64,000 nt of DNA, from assembly GCF_900143095.1 (NCBI RefSeq), contig NZ_FRDA01000022.1, positions 25,528 through 89,527 of the forward strand, in the 5' to 3' direction. Each line of letters opens with the position of its first letter. The stretch's first letter is position 1. A program made the position numbers and the translations under genes. Source of the DNA: Pseudomonas asturiensis. GTDB lineage: Bacteria; Pseudomonadota; Gammaproteobacteria; Pseudomonadales; Pseudomonadaceae. Of the stretch, positions 1 to 8,642 are shown in pieces. The notes beneath the pieces were generated by a model. The model was not told the DNA's origin and made no database searches. It worked only from the letters and a program-made list of their open reading frames with translations.

Positions 1-283
1 TCCACGTCGTCCTGAAAGCCCCTGTTACCACTGCCTGTATGGTCACGGCAGCGAAGCTGAACTGACCTGTAGCGAGGCGGGCGTCATCGGTCCGCTGGTT
101 GGCCTGGTGGGCAGCCTGCAGGCACTTGAAGCCTTGAAACTGCTCGCAGGCTTTGGCGAGCCGATGGTTGGCAGGTTGTTGTTGATTGATGCCCTGAGCA
201 CCCGTTTTCGAGAGCTGAAGGTCAAGCGCGATCCGGGGTGCCGGGTGTGTGGTGTGGCGATCGGGCAGGGCGGACATGCCTGA
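1..283 (+). CDS. moeB: Molybdopterin-synthase adenylyltransferase MoeB, C-terminal part
   Basis: This is the last 93 codons of a gene that starts before the window. The frame opens at base 2 and ends at TGA 281-283. It has the C-terminal features of the MoeB/ThiF/HesA family: a CxxC pair (PCYHC near the start, CRVCG near the end) of the structural zinc site, and the hydrophobic GPLVGLVGSLQALEALK helix. MoeB adenylates the C-terminus of MoaD in molybdenum cofactor synthesis. moeB next to murI is the usual Pseudomonas order. The stop lies just before the murI start, so the two are probably co-transcribed. ThiF is the alternative, but synteny favours MoeB. Confidence 0.9.
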   Translation, partial: PRRPESPCYHCLYGHGSEAELTCSEAGVIGPLVGLVGSLQALEALKLLAGFGEPMVGRLLLIDALSTRFRELKVKRDPGCRVCGVAIGQGGHA

Positions 284-290
284 GGTTCAC

Positions 291-1091
291 ATGAACTACA
301 GCGGCGATGCGCCTGTCGGCGTATTCGATTCCGGCGTAGGCGGGCTGTCGGTGCTGAGCGAAATTCGCCAGTTGCTGCCCCATGAGTCACTGATGTACCT
401 GGCCGACTGCGGTCATATTCCTTATGGCGAGAAAAGCCCTGAATTCATTATCGAGCGTTGCCTGACCATTGCCGGTTTCTTTCGCGAGCGAGGCGCCAAG
501 GCGCTGGTGGTTGCGTGCAATACCGCCACGGCGGCAGGCGTTGCCCATATCCGGCAGCGTTACCCTGACTGGCCCATCGTCGGCATGGAGCCTGCCGTCA
601 AACCCGCAGCGCTGGCGACGCGCAACGGTGTGGTGGGCGTGCTGGCCACCACCGGGACATTGCAAAGCGCGCGCTTTGCAGCGTTGCTCGATCTGTTTGC
701 CAGTGATGTGCGTGTGGTGACTCAGCCTTGTCCTGGGCTGGTCGAACTGATCGAAACCGGCGATCTGCACAGCCAGCGGATTCGTCAGCTGCTGGAAAGT
801 TATGTCGAGCCGCTACTGGCCGCTCGTTGCGACACCATCATTCTGGGGTGTACGCACTATCCCTTCCTCAAGCCGCTTCTGCGGCAAATGCTCCCTGAGT
901 CGATCAGCCTGATCGATACCGGCGCAGCCGTCGCTCGCCAGTTACAGCGCCTTCTGGCCAATAACGGTCTGCTGTCGTCTGGCCCTGCTCGCGAGACGAT
1001 GTATTGGTCCAGTGACGATCCGGACAATTTCAGAAAAATCCTACCTGCCCTATGGAAAAGTTCTGACAATGTGAGAAGCTTCAGTTTGTAA
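291..1091 (+). CDS. murI: Glutamate racemase
   Basis: MurI converts L- to D-glutamate for peptidoglycan precursors in the cytoplasm. The 266-residue product has the family's N-terminal FDSGVGGLSV motif, the first catalytic cysteine in VACNTATA, and the second in ILGCTHYPFL. The ATG at 291 is preferred because GAGG at 282-285 sits five bases before it and the product then starts MNYSGDAPVG. An in-frame ATG at 276, overlapping the moeB stop, would add five residues and has no such site. Length is normal for the family. Confidence 0.96.
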   Translation: MNYSGDAPVGVFDSGVGGLSVLSEIRQLLPHESLMYLADCGHIPYGEKSPEFIIERCLTIAGFFRERGAKALVVACNTATAAGVAHIRQRYPDWPIVGMEPAVKPAALATRNGVVGVLATTGTLQSARFAALLDLFASDVRVVTQPCPGLVELIETGDLHSQRIRQLLESYVEPLLAARCDTIILGCTHYPFLKPLLRQMLPESISLIDTGAAVARQLQRLLANNGLLSSGPARETMYWSSDDPDNFRKILPALWKSSDNVRSFSL

Positions 1092-1207
1092 AAAAAACGT
1101 GAAAAAGGCGTTTTGGGGCTGAACTTACGCTTCGTTTTCGATTTCTATAAACGCGGCTGATGATTTTCAACACTTTTCATAACTTTATACAAATTAGGAC
1201 GTTTCTC

Positions 1208-1726
1208 ATGAAGAGACTCTTTTGCCTGGCCGTGTTCTCGGCCATCCTGGCGGGGCAGGCTTCAATGGCACAGGCCGATGGTGTTGAATTCTCGGTGGGG
1301 CAAACCGGCGAATCGACCATGACGTATCGTCTCGGCGTGCAGTTCGATTGGGACAAAAGCTGGTTGCAGAGCGATATCGGTCGTCTGACCGGCTATTGGG
1401 ACGGCGCTTACACTTACTGGGACGGTAAGGATTACAAGGACAACCACAGTCTGTCGTTCTCCCCGGTGCTGGTTTATGAGTTCGCAGGCGACAACGTGAA
1501 GCCGTATGTCGAGGCAGGTATCGGCGTTTCGGTGTTCTCGAACACCCAGGTTGAAGACCACAAGTTCGGCTCGGCCTTCAACTTCGAAGACCGTATTGGC
1601 TTCGGTCTGCGCTTTGCCGGTGGTCATGAAGTCGGTATTCGTGCGACTCACTATTCCAACGGCGGCATCAAACAGCCGAACGATGGTATCGAGAGCTACG
1701 CACTGCACTACAAGATGCCGTTCTGA
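1208..1726 (+). CDS. pagL: Lipid A 3-O-deacylase PagL (acyloxyacyl hydrolase)
   Basis: PagL is an outer-membrane beta-barrel hydrolase that removes the 3-O-linked acyl chain from lipid A. The 172-residue product has a signal peptide (about residues 1-23, cleaved after MAQA). It ends in the barrel sequence THYSNGG...GIESY, which places His148, Ser150 and Glu162 as the catalytic triad known for P. aeruginosa PagL. It ends in a C-terminal Phe, as outer-membrane barrels do. The ATG at 1208 follows AGGA at 1196-1199; an earlier in-frame start at 1160 would place extra sequence before the signal peptide. The A/T-rich stretch before it (1092-1207) probably holds its own promoter. Confidence 0.93.
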   Translation: MKRLFCLAVFSAILAGQASMAQADGVEFSVGQTGESTMTYRLGVQFDWDKSWLQSDIGRLTGYWDGAYTYWDGKDYKDNHSLSFSPVLVYEFAGDNVKPYVEAGIGVSVFSNTQVEDHKFGSAFNFEDRIGFGLRFAGGHEVGIRATHYSNGGIKQPNDGIESYALHYKMPF

Positions 1727-1851
1727 TTTCAGAATTGATCGTGCCAATGCTTCGCGTTGGCATGCATCCGACAGGGTCTGTTGTCTCGTCAGAAACACCA
1801 GACCGTGGAATCGCGTCCATTCAGCACGTTATGTGTCGTTGGTTCTGAATA

Positions 1852-2166
1852 TCAAAGATAAGCGGTCGCAATCCCCTTGCGCTCGTTCAGACAATCTTCC
1901 GCACCCGCTTCGAACTCCCGACAGATCAAGGGCCGCTTCTCGTAGATCGTGCACATCATCGTGTTGCGATCCAGCGCTGCGCACCAGCCGTCGTCCAGAC
2001 GCAGCATGACTTCGCCACCCCATTCATCGATGTCGATGTAGCGTTCAGGCACGCCCGTGTCGGTGATCAGCATCACCTCCAGCTGGCAGCAGCACGCCGC
2101 GCAGGTGGAGCAGGTGACTTTCGTCTCGCCAGCAAGGGCGACGACCGGAATCAATGTATCGTTCAG
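1852..2166 (-). CDS. YkgJ-family cysteine cluster (zinc/iron-chelating) protein
   Basis: A protein of about 104 residues dominated by cysteines: CSTCAACCC near the N-terminus, then C-AALD, MMCTIYEKRPLICREFE and a final C. This is the pattern of the YkgJ zinc/iron-chelating family, whose biochemical role is unclear. It is the last gene of the minus-strand operon. No ATG fits. A CTG at 2166-2164 overlaps the DUF2878 stop as CTGA and has GGAG seven bases upstream, so it is the start chosen here. A TTG at 2154 is the alternative but has no ribosome-binding site at a workable distance. Confidence in the family is high; the start is inferred. Confidence 0.8.
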   Translation of the reverse strand: MNDTLIPVVALAGETKVTCSTCAACCCQLEVMLITDTGVPERYIDIDEWGGEVMLRLDDGWCAALDRNTMMCTIYEKRPLICREFEAGAEDCLNERKGIATAYL

Positions 2167-2684
2167 AGAGAGGCTCCAGTGTGTTCGGCGCGAGAGGCAA
2201 CGGTTCGTGCTGCCAGCCACTGAAGCAGGGGGAATATGCCTGCCCAGACCAGCCCCAGTACGACCATGCTTGGCCAGAACCCGAGAGGAAGATGGACCTG
2301 CGCCAGTTGCGAACCGGCATAGTAAGACATCGGGCCGCCAATAGCGCCCAGAACCGCCGCCCGCCACCACGGAACTGCGGTCCACGCCAGGCAATGATTG
2401 AGCGTAGTGCCCAGCACCGCCCACAGCATGATCAGCCACAGCGGTATCAGATAACCGCCTGTCCCGAAATCAAAGACACCCAGAGCCATCAGCACGCTGT
2501 CCAGTACTGTACCGGTCAGCGTGACCATCAGCACCAGTCGGCCTTCCGCAGCCCATGAACTGATCCAGACAAAGTGGAGAAGCAACACCCCGACGGCGAT
2601 CAGCAGCCAGTAACTGTCGCTGCCCAGCACGCAGGCAAACCAGCCCGCCTGGAACAGCAGCGCATTGGCCAGAGACTTAAGCAT
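2163..2684 (-). CDS. DUF2878 membrane protein
   Basis: A 173-residue protein with about five hydrophobic segments, including LLIAVGVLLLHFVWISSW and LIPLWLIMLWAVLGTTLNH, so an inner-membrane protein of the DUF2878 family. This family recurs in operons with DUF1365, CFA-type methyltransferases and photolyase, but its activity is unknown. The ATG at 2684 overlaps the end of the upstream methyltransferase gene (stop at 2679-2677), which implies translational coupling. A longer reading from 2708 would overlap more and lacks support. Confidence 0.85.
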   Translation of the reverse strand: MLKSLANALLFQAGWFACVLGSDSYWLLIAVGVLLLHFVWISSWAAEGRLVLMVTLTGTVLDSVLMALGVFDFGTGGYLIPLWLIMLWAVLGTTLNHCLAWTAVPWWRAAVLGAIGGPMSYYAGSQLAQVHLPLGFWPSMVVLGLVWAGIFPLLQWLAARTVASRAEHTGASL

Positions 2685-3945
2685 TGAAGCGTCCCAGCAG
2701 CGGCTCACGCAGGGCTTCAGGTTTGGCCAGCAGCAGTTGCGCGGTGCCGATGGTGCGCTCCAGAAAGCCGCCTTCGCAATAGCACAGGTAGAACTCCCAC
2801 AGCCGCAGGAAGTACTCGTCGTAACCCAGCTCGGTCAGCTTGAGGTGGGCGTGCCTGAAATTGTCGTACCACAGGCGCAGCGTGCGGGCGTAGTGCAAGC
2901 CGAAGTCTTCCATGTGCAGCAGGTTCATGTCGGTGTCGGAGCCGACGATGTCGAGCATCTTTGCCACCGACGGCAGCGCGCCGCCGGGAAAGATGTAGCG
3001 CTGGATGAAGTCCACGTTGCGTTTGGCCTGCGCGTAACGTTGTTCGCGAATGGTGATGGCCTGCAGCAGCATCAGCCCGTCGCTTTTGAGCAGGCTGGCG
3101 CATTGCTTGAAATAGGTGGGCAAAAAACGATGCCCCACGGCTTCGATCATTTCGATGGACACCAGCTTGTCGTACTCGCCGGTCAGGTCTCGGTAATCGG
3201 TCAGCAGGAGCGTGACACGGTCTTTCAGACCCAGCTCGTTCAGGCGTCGCTCGGTGTACGCGAACTGCTCGGCCGACAGCGTCGTGGTGGTGACCCGGCA
3301 GCCATAATGCTGCGCTGCATAGATGGCCATGCTGCCCCAGCCGGTGCCGATTTCCAGCAGGTGATCGGTCGGCTTGAGCGCCAGTTTCTGGCAGATACGT
3401 TCCAGTTTGTTCAACTGCGCCTCTTCGAGGGTGTCCTCCTCGCTCAGAAACTGGGCGGCGGAGTACATCATCGTCGGGTCGAGAAACTGCTCGAACAGCG
3501 TGTTGCCCAAGTCGTAATGGGCCGCGATATTTTTCTGCGAGCCCTTGCGCGTGTTGCGATTGAGCCAGTGCAGGCCATGAATCACCGGGCGTGTCAGGCG
3601 GGCGAAACCACCTTCCATGGCGTCCAGCACATCCAGGTTGCTGACGAACACTCTGATCACCGCCGTCAGGTCTGGCGTGGTCCAGTAGCCGTGGATGAAG
3701 GCTTCGGCGGCACCGATCGAGCCGGTGCTGGCGATCATGCCCCAGGCAGCGGAGTCCAGGATATGCACTTCACCCTGAATCAACGCGCCCGCCTTGCCGA
3801 ATACATGTCGCTCGCCACTCTCGATGACGACCAGTTGACCGTTGCGCAAGCCTGAGAGTTGTCGAAGCACGCCTCGACGCAGGATGCTGGCGGTCAGGCT
3901 GTTGGTCCCCAGATTGGCAGAAAAACTGCTGCTACTGCTTTTCAT
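2677..3945 (-). CDS. Cyclopropane-fatty-acyl-phospholipid synthase family methyltransferase
   Basis: A 422-residue SAM-dependent methyltransferase acting on unsaturated acyl chains of phospholipids. It shows HYDLGN (143-148), the SAM-binding loop LEIGTGWG (197-204) and EMIEAVG (265-271), all landmarks of CFA synthases. The start at 3945 has AAGGA eight bases upstream, and the gene overlaps the upstream DUF1365 gene by 14 bases. Its company (photolyase, DUF1365, FAD oxidase, LitR-like regulator) resembles light and singlet-oxygen response clusters, in which such enzymes make modified or furan fatty acids (UfaM-type). Whether this one makes cyclopropanes or methylated furan precursors cannot be read from the sequence. 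Confidence 0.92.
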   Translation of the reverse strand: MKSSSSSFSANLGTNSLTASILRRGVLRQLSGLRNGQLVVIESGERHVFGKAGALIQGEVHILDSAAWGMIASTGSIGAAEAFIHGYWTTPDLTAVIRVFVSNLDVLDAMEGGFARLTRPVIHGLHWLNRNTRKGSQKNIAAHYDLGNTLFEQFLDPTMMYSAAQFLSEEDTLEEAQLNKLERICQKLALKPTDHLLEIGTGWGSMAIYAAQHYGCRVTTTTLSAEQFAYTERRLNELGLKDRVTLLLTDYRDLTGEYDKLVSIEMIEAVGHRFLPTYFKQCASLLKSDGLMLLQAITIREQRYAQAKRNVDFIQRYIFPGGALPSVAKMLDIVGSDTDMNLLHMEDFGLHYARTLRLWYDNFRHAHLKLTELGYDEYFLRLWEFYLCYCEGGFLERTIGTAQLLLAKPEALREPLLGRFNA

Positions 3946-4732
3946 GGCGTGAATCCTTGGGTTGCACGGCGGCTGCACGGTACTCGCCGTCGGCGGCCTG
4001 ATGGGAAAAGATCGGAATGCGTTTGACGAGCAGGCGCATGGCCTGCCAATAAATCGCCAGACAGGTTTTTGCGGTCATCCAGGGAAACGAGATCAGGTAG
4101 CGGTGCAGCGTCTGACGGCTCAGGCTCTGGCGCGTCAGGTTGAGCGTGGCGTCAAACATTTTCAGTTCGCCTTGCCAGTCGGCCATGTGCACGCCGATGC
4201 GCTCGGCGGGTTGGCTGAAGCTCATGCGGTATTCCAGGTCGCGGGGCAGAAACGGTGAAACATGGAAGGCCTTCGCCACGGCGAAATGCTGGTGCCCTTC
4301 GCCGTTAGCCGGCAGTACATAGCTGTAGCGCTCACCCCACGGCGTGTTGGTCACTTCACACAGGATGGCGGCCAGCGTGCCGTCCGCCTCATGGCAGTAG
4401 AAGAAGCTCACCGGGTTGAACGACAGGCCCCAGCTTCGCGCCTGGGTCAGCAGGCAGACAGGGCCTGCGGGAGTTCGCCCCAGCGCGCTGCTCACCCGCT
4501 CGCGTACAGCCTGGATCAGTGGCAGGCCCCGGCCCGTCAGTTCCGGCAGATAGTCGCGCTCACGGAACGAGAACGGCGCGAAGCGCTTGCTGCCTGCCAG
4601 GGGCGACAGGCCGAGCACATTGTCCTGCTCGTCCAGGTCCAGATACAGCAGGCCTATCCGATAGGTGAATGCATGCGATCGGGGCGCAAACCGCCGATGG
4701 GAGATCCAGCCGCTGTAAAGCGCGCTATTCAC
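3932..4732 (-). CDS. DUF1365 domain-containing protein
   Basis: A 266-residue protein of the DUF1365 family, with RSHAFTYRIGLLYLDLDE near the N-terminus and the central LSFNPVSFFYCHEADG signature. The biochemical role is not established. The family is almost always found between an FAD-dependent amine-oxidase-like protein and a CFA-type methyltransferase, as here, so a step in fatty-acid modification is a fair inference. The start is GTG at 4732-4730, overlapping the upstream stop as GTGA. An unusual C-terminal tail (after IPIFSHQAADG) overlaps the next gene. Confidence 0.9.
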   Translation of the reverse strand: MNSALYSGWISHRRFAPRSHAFTYRIGLLYLDLDEQDNVLGLSPLAGSKRFAPFSFRERDYLPELTGRGLPLIQAVRERVSSALGRTPAGPVCLLTQARSWGLSFNPVSFFYCHEADGTLAAILCEVTNTPWGERYSYVLPANGEGHQHFAVAKAFHVSPFLPRDLEYRMSFSQPAERIGVHMADWQGELKMFDATLNLTRQSLSRQTLHRYLISFPWMTAKTCLAIYWQAMRLLVKRIPIFSHQAADGEYRAAAVQPKDSRHEKQ

Positions 4733-5976
4733 AGCGCTTCTCCGAATGCCTGCGCCACGCGCAAGCCGCTGACCACGCCATCCTCATGAAAACCGTTGGC
4801 CCAGTACGCGCCGCAATACCAGGTGTTATCGACACCGTTGATCTCCTGCCAGCGTGCCTGCGCTGCAATGGCCTCAAGGCTGTATTGCGGGTGTGCGTAG
4901 CGATAACGGCCGATGATTTTGTCCGGGGCAATGGCTGCGGTCTGGTTCAGGCTGACGCAGAACGTGGTGTCGCTTTCAATGCCCTGCAGGATGTTCATGT
5001 CATAAGTGACTGCGGCCAGTTGCTGCTCACCACCGCCCAGCCGGTAGTTCCAGCTGGCCCAAGCCAGGCGACGGTCAGGCAGCAGGCGGGTGTCGGTGTG
5101 CAGCACCACGTCGTTTTCGGCGTAGCGCAAGGCCCCGAGAACCGATTGCTCGGCACTCGACGGTGCGGCCAGCAGTGCAAGGGCCTGGTCGCTGTGGCAG
5201 GCGAACACGACTTTATCGAAGCGTTCGGTGCCCATGGCGCTGTGCAGCGTGACGCCGTCCTGATCGCGCTCGACCCGCGTCACCGGGCAGGACAGGCGAA
5301 TCTTCTGCCGGAACGAGGCCGTCAAGGGCTCGATGTAGCTTCTGGATCCGCCATCGATCACACACCACTGTGGCCGATTGGTGACGGACAGCAGGCCGTG
5401 ATTCTTGAAGAAACGCACAAAGAACTGCAGTGGAAAACCCAGCATGTCTGCCAGCGACATGGACCAGATCGCCGCACCCATCGGTACGATGTAATGGTCG
5501 ATGAAGCGCTGGCCGTAGCCGCCATTCTTCAGGTAGTCACCCAGCGTGGTGTCGGCCGCAATGCGCTGGCTTTCCAGATCATCAATGGATTGGCGATTGA
5601 AGCGCAGGATGTCACGCAACATACCCCAGAACCTGGGCGACAGCAGGTTGCTGCGTTGTGCGAACAGGCTGTTGAGGTTGTTGCCGTTGTACTCGACACC
5701 GGTACGCGGGTCGTGGACCGAGAAACTCATCTCGGTCGGTTTGAATGCAACACCCAACTGGCTGAGCAGGCGGATGAAATTCGGGTAAGTCCAGTCGTTG
5801 AACACGATGAATCCGGTATCGATGGCGTGATGGCGCCCATCGACCTGGACATCGACCGTGTGCGTATGCCCGCCAATCCAGTCGGACGACTCGAATACGG
5901 TCACATCATGCGAGCGATTGAGCAGGTGGGCGCTGGTCAATCCGGCAATACCGCTGCCGATCACGGCAATTTTCAT
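4729..5976 (-). CDS. FAD-dependent oxidoreductase (amine oxidase-like)
   Basis: A 415-residue flavoprotein with an N-terminal Rossmann dinucleotide motif (VIGSGIAGLTSAHLL, residues 5-19), the following ESSDWIGGHTHT, and DTGFIVFNDWTYPN, typical of the NAD(P)/FAD oxidoreductase group that pairs with DUF1365 proteins. It resembles carotenoid desaturase/amine oxidase folds, but the substrate is unknown. Context suggests acyl-chain or membrane-lipid oxidation. It starts at ATG 5976, overlapping the SDR stop as ATGA, and is coupled to DUF1365 by GTGA. Confidence 0.9.
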   Translation of the reverse strand: MKIAVIGSGIAGLTSAHLLNRSHDVTVFESSDWIGGHTHTVDVQVDGRHHAIDTGFIVFNDWTYPNFIRLLSQLGVAFKPTEMSFSVHDPRTGVEYNGNNLNSLFAQRSNLLSPRFWGMLRDILRFNRQSIDDLESQRIAADTTLGDYLKNGGYGQRFIDHYIVPMGAAIWSMSLADMLGFPLQFFVRFFKNHGLLSVTNRPQWCVIDGGSRSYIEPLTASFRQKIRLSCPVTRVERDQDGVTLHSAMGTERFDKVVFACHSDQALALLAAPSSAEQSVLGALRYAENDVVLHTDTRLLPDRRLAWASWNYRLGGGEQQLAAVTYDMNILQGIESDTTFCVSLNQTAAIAPDKIIGRYRYAHPQYSLEAIAAQARWQEINGVDNTWYCGAYWANGFHEDGVVSGLRVAQAFGEAL

Positions 5977-6770
5977 GGCATGTCCTTATTCGCCGCTTCC
6001 TGAGCTGACGAACGTGCCATGCGCTTGCCAATGGCGAGTCGCGCACGCGCCGGCAGCATTGCCAGAAGCCGCATGCTCAAAATGAATACAGCAGGAAAGG
6101 CGATATCGAGCGGACGTTTGTCCTTGGCCAGACTTTTCGCGATGTAACTGGCGGCTTTGGCGACCGGCCAGCGCATGGGCATCGGAAAGTCATTTTTTGC
6201 GGTCAGCGGTGTGTCGACGAATCCTGGGCTGACCACGGTTACGTCGATGTCTTCACTGGCCAGATCCAGCCGCAACGCTTCGAACAGATAACGCAGGCCG
6301 GCCTTCGATGCGCCGTATGCTTCGGCGCGAGGCAAAGCCAGAAAGGTGACGGCGCTTGCCACGCCGACCAGATGCGGATTGCGTCCCTTACGCAGCAGCG
6401 GCAGGGCTTCCTGAATGCAGAAACTGCTGGCCAGCAGATTGGTACGCACAACGCGCTCGACCATAGCCGCGTCGAAATGCTGCGTGTCGACGTATTCACA
6501 GGTGCCGGCATTGAGGATCGCCGTGTCCAGTGCGCCCCATTCCTGCTCGATAACCGCAGCGATGGACGTCACTTGCAGGCCATCGGTGAGGTCACCTGTC
6601 GCCAGCAGCACTTGGGTGGGGTACTGACGGGCCAGACCCTGCAACGGCTCCAGCGTTCGGGCGGTCAGCGCCACGCGATGGCCCGCCTTGAGCAGTTCCA
6701 CGGCAAGCGCAAAGCCAATACCGCTGCTTGCACCGGTCAGCCAGATACGTCGTGCGACAGGAGTGTTCAT
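5973..6770 (-). CDS. Short-chain dehydrogenase/reductase
   Basis: A 265-residue classical SDR with the TGASSGIG cofactor loop near residue 11, LNAG in the middle, and the catalytic YGASK preceded by a serine in VASAVTF. The substrate is unknown. The start is ATG 6770, which overlaps the upstream stop as ATGA and has AGAGG just upstream. A longer reading from 6884 would run deep into the preceding gene. Its place between the NTF2-like protein and the FAD oxidase is conserved in photolyase-CFA clusters of proteobacteria. Confidence 0.92.
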   Translation of the reverse strand: MNTPVARRIWLTGASSGIGFALAVELLKAGHRVALTARTLEPLQGLARQYPTQVLLATGDLTDGLQVTSIAAVIEQEWGALDTAILNAGTCEYVDTQHFDAAMVERVVRTNLLASSFCIQEALPLLRKGRNPHLVGVASAVTFLALPRAEAYGASKAGLRYLFEALRLDLASEDIDVTVVSPGFVDTPLTAKNDFPMPMRWPVAKAASYIAKSLAKDKRPLDIAFPAVFILSMRLLAMLPARARLAIGKRMARSSAQEAANKDMP

Positions 6771-7192
6771 GCCAACCTCTTCTTGAGCCAATTGATCACC
6801 CGACCCATGACAGGCAAATGCTCGTAGAGCAGTGCCCCTGCGTCGAAGTAGTCCCGATGCCGATAAACCTTGCCGTCGCGCCACTGCACGTGCGAACAGC
6901 CTTCCACGTGGATGCTGCGGCCATTGGCCAGACGCGGGTGTGAGTAGTGCATGGTCCAGGTCAGATAGCCTTCGCCAGACCTGACTTCGTCAAACGCGTG
7001 AAAATCGAAACGCAGGTCACTTACGTTGGCATACAGCTCGTCGAAATAATGTCGTATCGCCGTAAGGCCCTGAATCTCGTGCAGCGGATCGCGGAAGGAA
7101 ATGTCCTGGCTGTAAAGCTCGCCAAGCTGGTCAAGGTTATCCTTGTTCAGCGCCGCGAAGCGTTCAGCGAACCGATGCAGGAAATCAGACAT
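6767..7192 (-). CDS. Nuclear transport factor 2 family (SnoaL-like) protein
   Basis: A 141-residue single-domain protein of the NTF2/SnoaL fold. It has an N-terminal helix (FLHRFAERFAALNKDNLDQL), then YSQDISFRDPLHEIQG and EGCSHVQWRDGKVYRHRDYFD, the usual cone-fold signature. Members can be small isomerases, hydrolases or ligand-binding proteins, and no substrate can be inferred. It overlaps the photolyase stop by eight bases and the SDR start by four, so it is part of the tightly coupled operon. Confidence 0.88.
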   Translation of the reverse strand: MSDFLHRFAERFAALNKDNLDQLGELYSQDISFRDPLHEIQGLTAIRHYFDELYANVSDLRFDFHAFDEVRSGEGYLTWTMHYSHPRLANGRSIHVEGCSHVQWRDGKVYRHRDYFDAGALLYEHLPVMGRVINWLKKRLA

Positions 7193-8633
7193 CGGCCTGC
7201 TCCGTCGCCGATTGACGGCTGGGAAGGGCCTTGAAGGCCGCTAAGGCGCGGGCGCGGCTTTTGCCCAGGTCGACGATCGGAGCCGGATAGTCGGCCACGC
7301 CGAACAGGCCGCCGACGGAGGCCGGGTTGTGGACCTGCTTCTTGTTCAGGTCGGCCAGTTCCGGCAGCCAGCGCTTGATGAACACGCCTTCAGGGTCGAA
7401 TCGCTCCGACTGTGACAGCGGGTTGAAGATGCGGAAGTAAGGCACCGAGTCCGTACCGGTGGACGAACTCCATTGCCAGCCGCCATTGTTGGCGGCCAGG
7501 TCGCCGTCGATCAGGTGGCGCATGAAAAAGCGCTCGCCTTCCCGCCAGTCGATCAGCAGATTCTTGGTGAGGAACATGGCAACGACCATCCGTAGTCGGT
7601 TGTGCATCCAGCCGGTTTCCAGTAACTGACGCATGGCCGCATCAATGATCGGCAGGCCGGTGCGTGCTTCTTGCCAGGCCAGCAATTCGTCGGGCGCATC
7701 GCGCCACTTCAGGGCTTCGGTTTCCGGGCGGAATGCGCGATGGCGTGAAACACGCGGGAAGCCGACGAGGGTGTGTTTATAGAACTCTCGCCACAGCAGT
7801 TCATTGATCCAGGTCACGCTGCCTTCGTTACCGGTCTCGAATTCGCCATGATTGCTGGTCAGGGCTGCGTGCAGGCATTGGCGCGGCGACACCACGCCCG
7901 CTGCCAGATAAGCAGACAGCTGGCTGGTGCCAGGCCTGGCCGGGAGGTCGCGTTCGCTTTTGTAGTAATGGATCTGATCGTCGGTGAACACGGCAAGACG
8001 CCGATGCGCCTCGTCTTCACCGGCCGGCCACAGGTCGCGCAGCGCCTCTGACGGGGTTGCAAAACCCTTGACCTTATCCGGGATCGAATCGCTTCGGGTC
8101 GACACCGGGTCCTGAGGTGTGGGCGTGCGCACAGTACGCGGCGTGGCTTCGTGCAGCCGCGAGTAGCAGACTTTCTTGAACTGGCTGAAGACCTGAAAGT
8201 AGTTGCCGGTCTTGGTCAGAATGCTGCCGGGCTTGAACAGCAGTTGATCCAGATAGTGGTGGAAATGGACGCCATCGTCTTCCAGCTTTTTCTGCACTGC
8301 CTCATCGCGGCGGGTCTCGTTGATGCCGTATTCCTGATTCGTGTGGACGGCTTCAATGTTGAACTGTGCACACAGTGTCGAGAGCACCTCGGGTGCCTCG
8401 TCCCAGGTATCGGCGTCTCGTATCAGCAACGGCACATTGAGCTTGCCCAGCGCCTTCTCAAGCTCCACCAGGTTACGCAGCCAGAAATCCACCTTGCAGT
8501 CTGCGTCGTCATGGCTCTGCCACTGGGCCGGGCTGATCAAATAGACCGCCAGCGTCGGGCCCCGCTCCATGGCGGCGCGCAAGGCCGTGTTGTCATGAAC
8601 GCGCAGGTCGCTGCGCAGCCAAAGCAGTTGCAT
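7185..8633 (-). CDS. phrB: Deoxyribodipyrimidine photolyase (class I CPD)
   Basis: A 482-residue photolyase that repairs cyclobutane pyrimidine dimers using blue light. The N-terminal antenna domain begins WLRSDLRVHDNTAL. The C-terminal FAD domain contains TWINELLWREFY, GWMHNRLRMVVA and NNGGWQWSSSTGTD (382-395), the class I signature. An antenna chromophore (folate) is likely but not shown. It lies eight bases downstream of the MerR/LitR-like gene, so light control of the operon would directly supply a light-driven repair enzyme. Confidence 0.97.
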   Translation of the reverse strand: MQLLWLRSDLRVHDNTALRAAMERGPTLAVYLISPAQWQSHDDADCKVDFWLRNLVELEKALGKLNVPLLIRDADTWDEAPEVLSTLCAQFNIEAVHTNQEYGINETRRDEAVQKKLEDDGVHFHHYLDQLLFKPGSILTKTGNYFQVFSQFKKVCYSRLHEATPRTVRTPTPQDPVSTRSDSIPDKVKGFATPSEALRDLWPAGEDEAHRRLAVFTDDQIHYYKSERDLPARPGTSQLSAYLAAGVVSPRQCLHAALTSNHGEFETGNEGSVTWINELLWREFYKHTLVGFPRVSRHRAFRPETEALKWRDAPDELLAWQEARTGLPIIDAAMRQLLETGWMHNRLRMVVAMFLTKNLLIDWREGERFFMRHLIDGDLAANNGGWQWSSSTGTDSVPYFRIFNPLSQSERFDPEGVFIKRWLPELADLNKKQVHNPASVGGLFGVADYPAPIVDLGKSRARALAAFKALPSRQSATEQADV

Positions 8634-8642
8634 GTTGAGTCC

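Noticed and set aside
1092..1116. An AAAACG/CGTTTT hairpin after murI
   Set aside because: Only six base pairs, low GC and no T tract; too weak to call a terminator.
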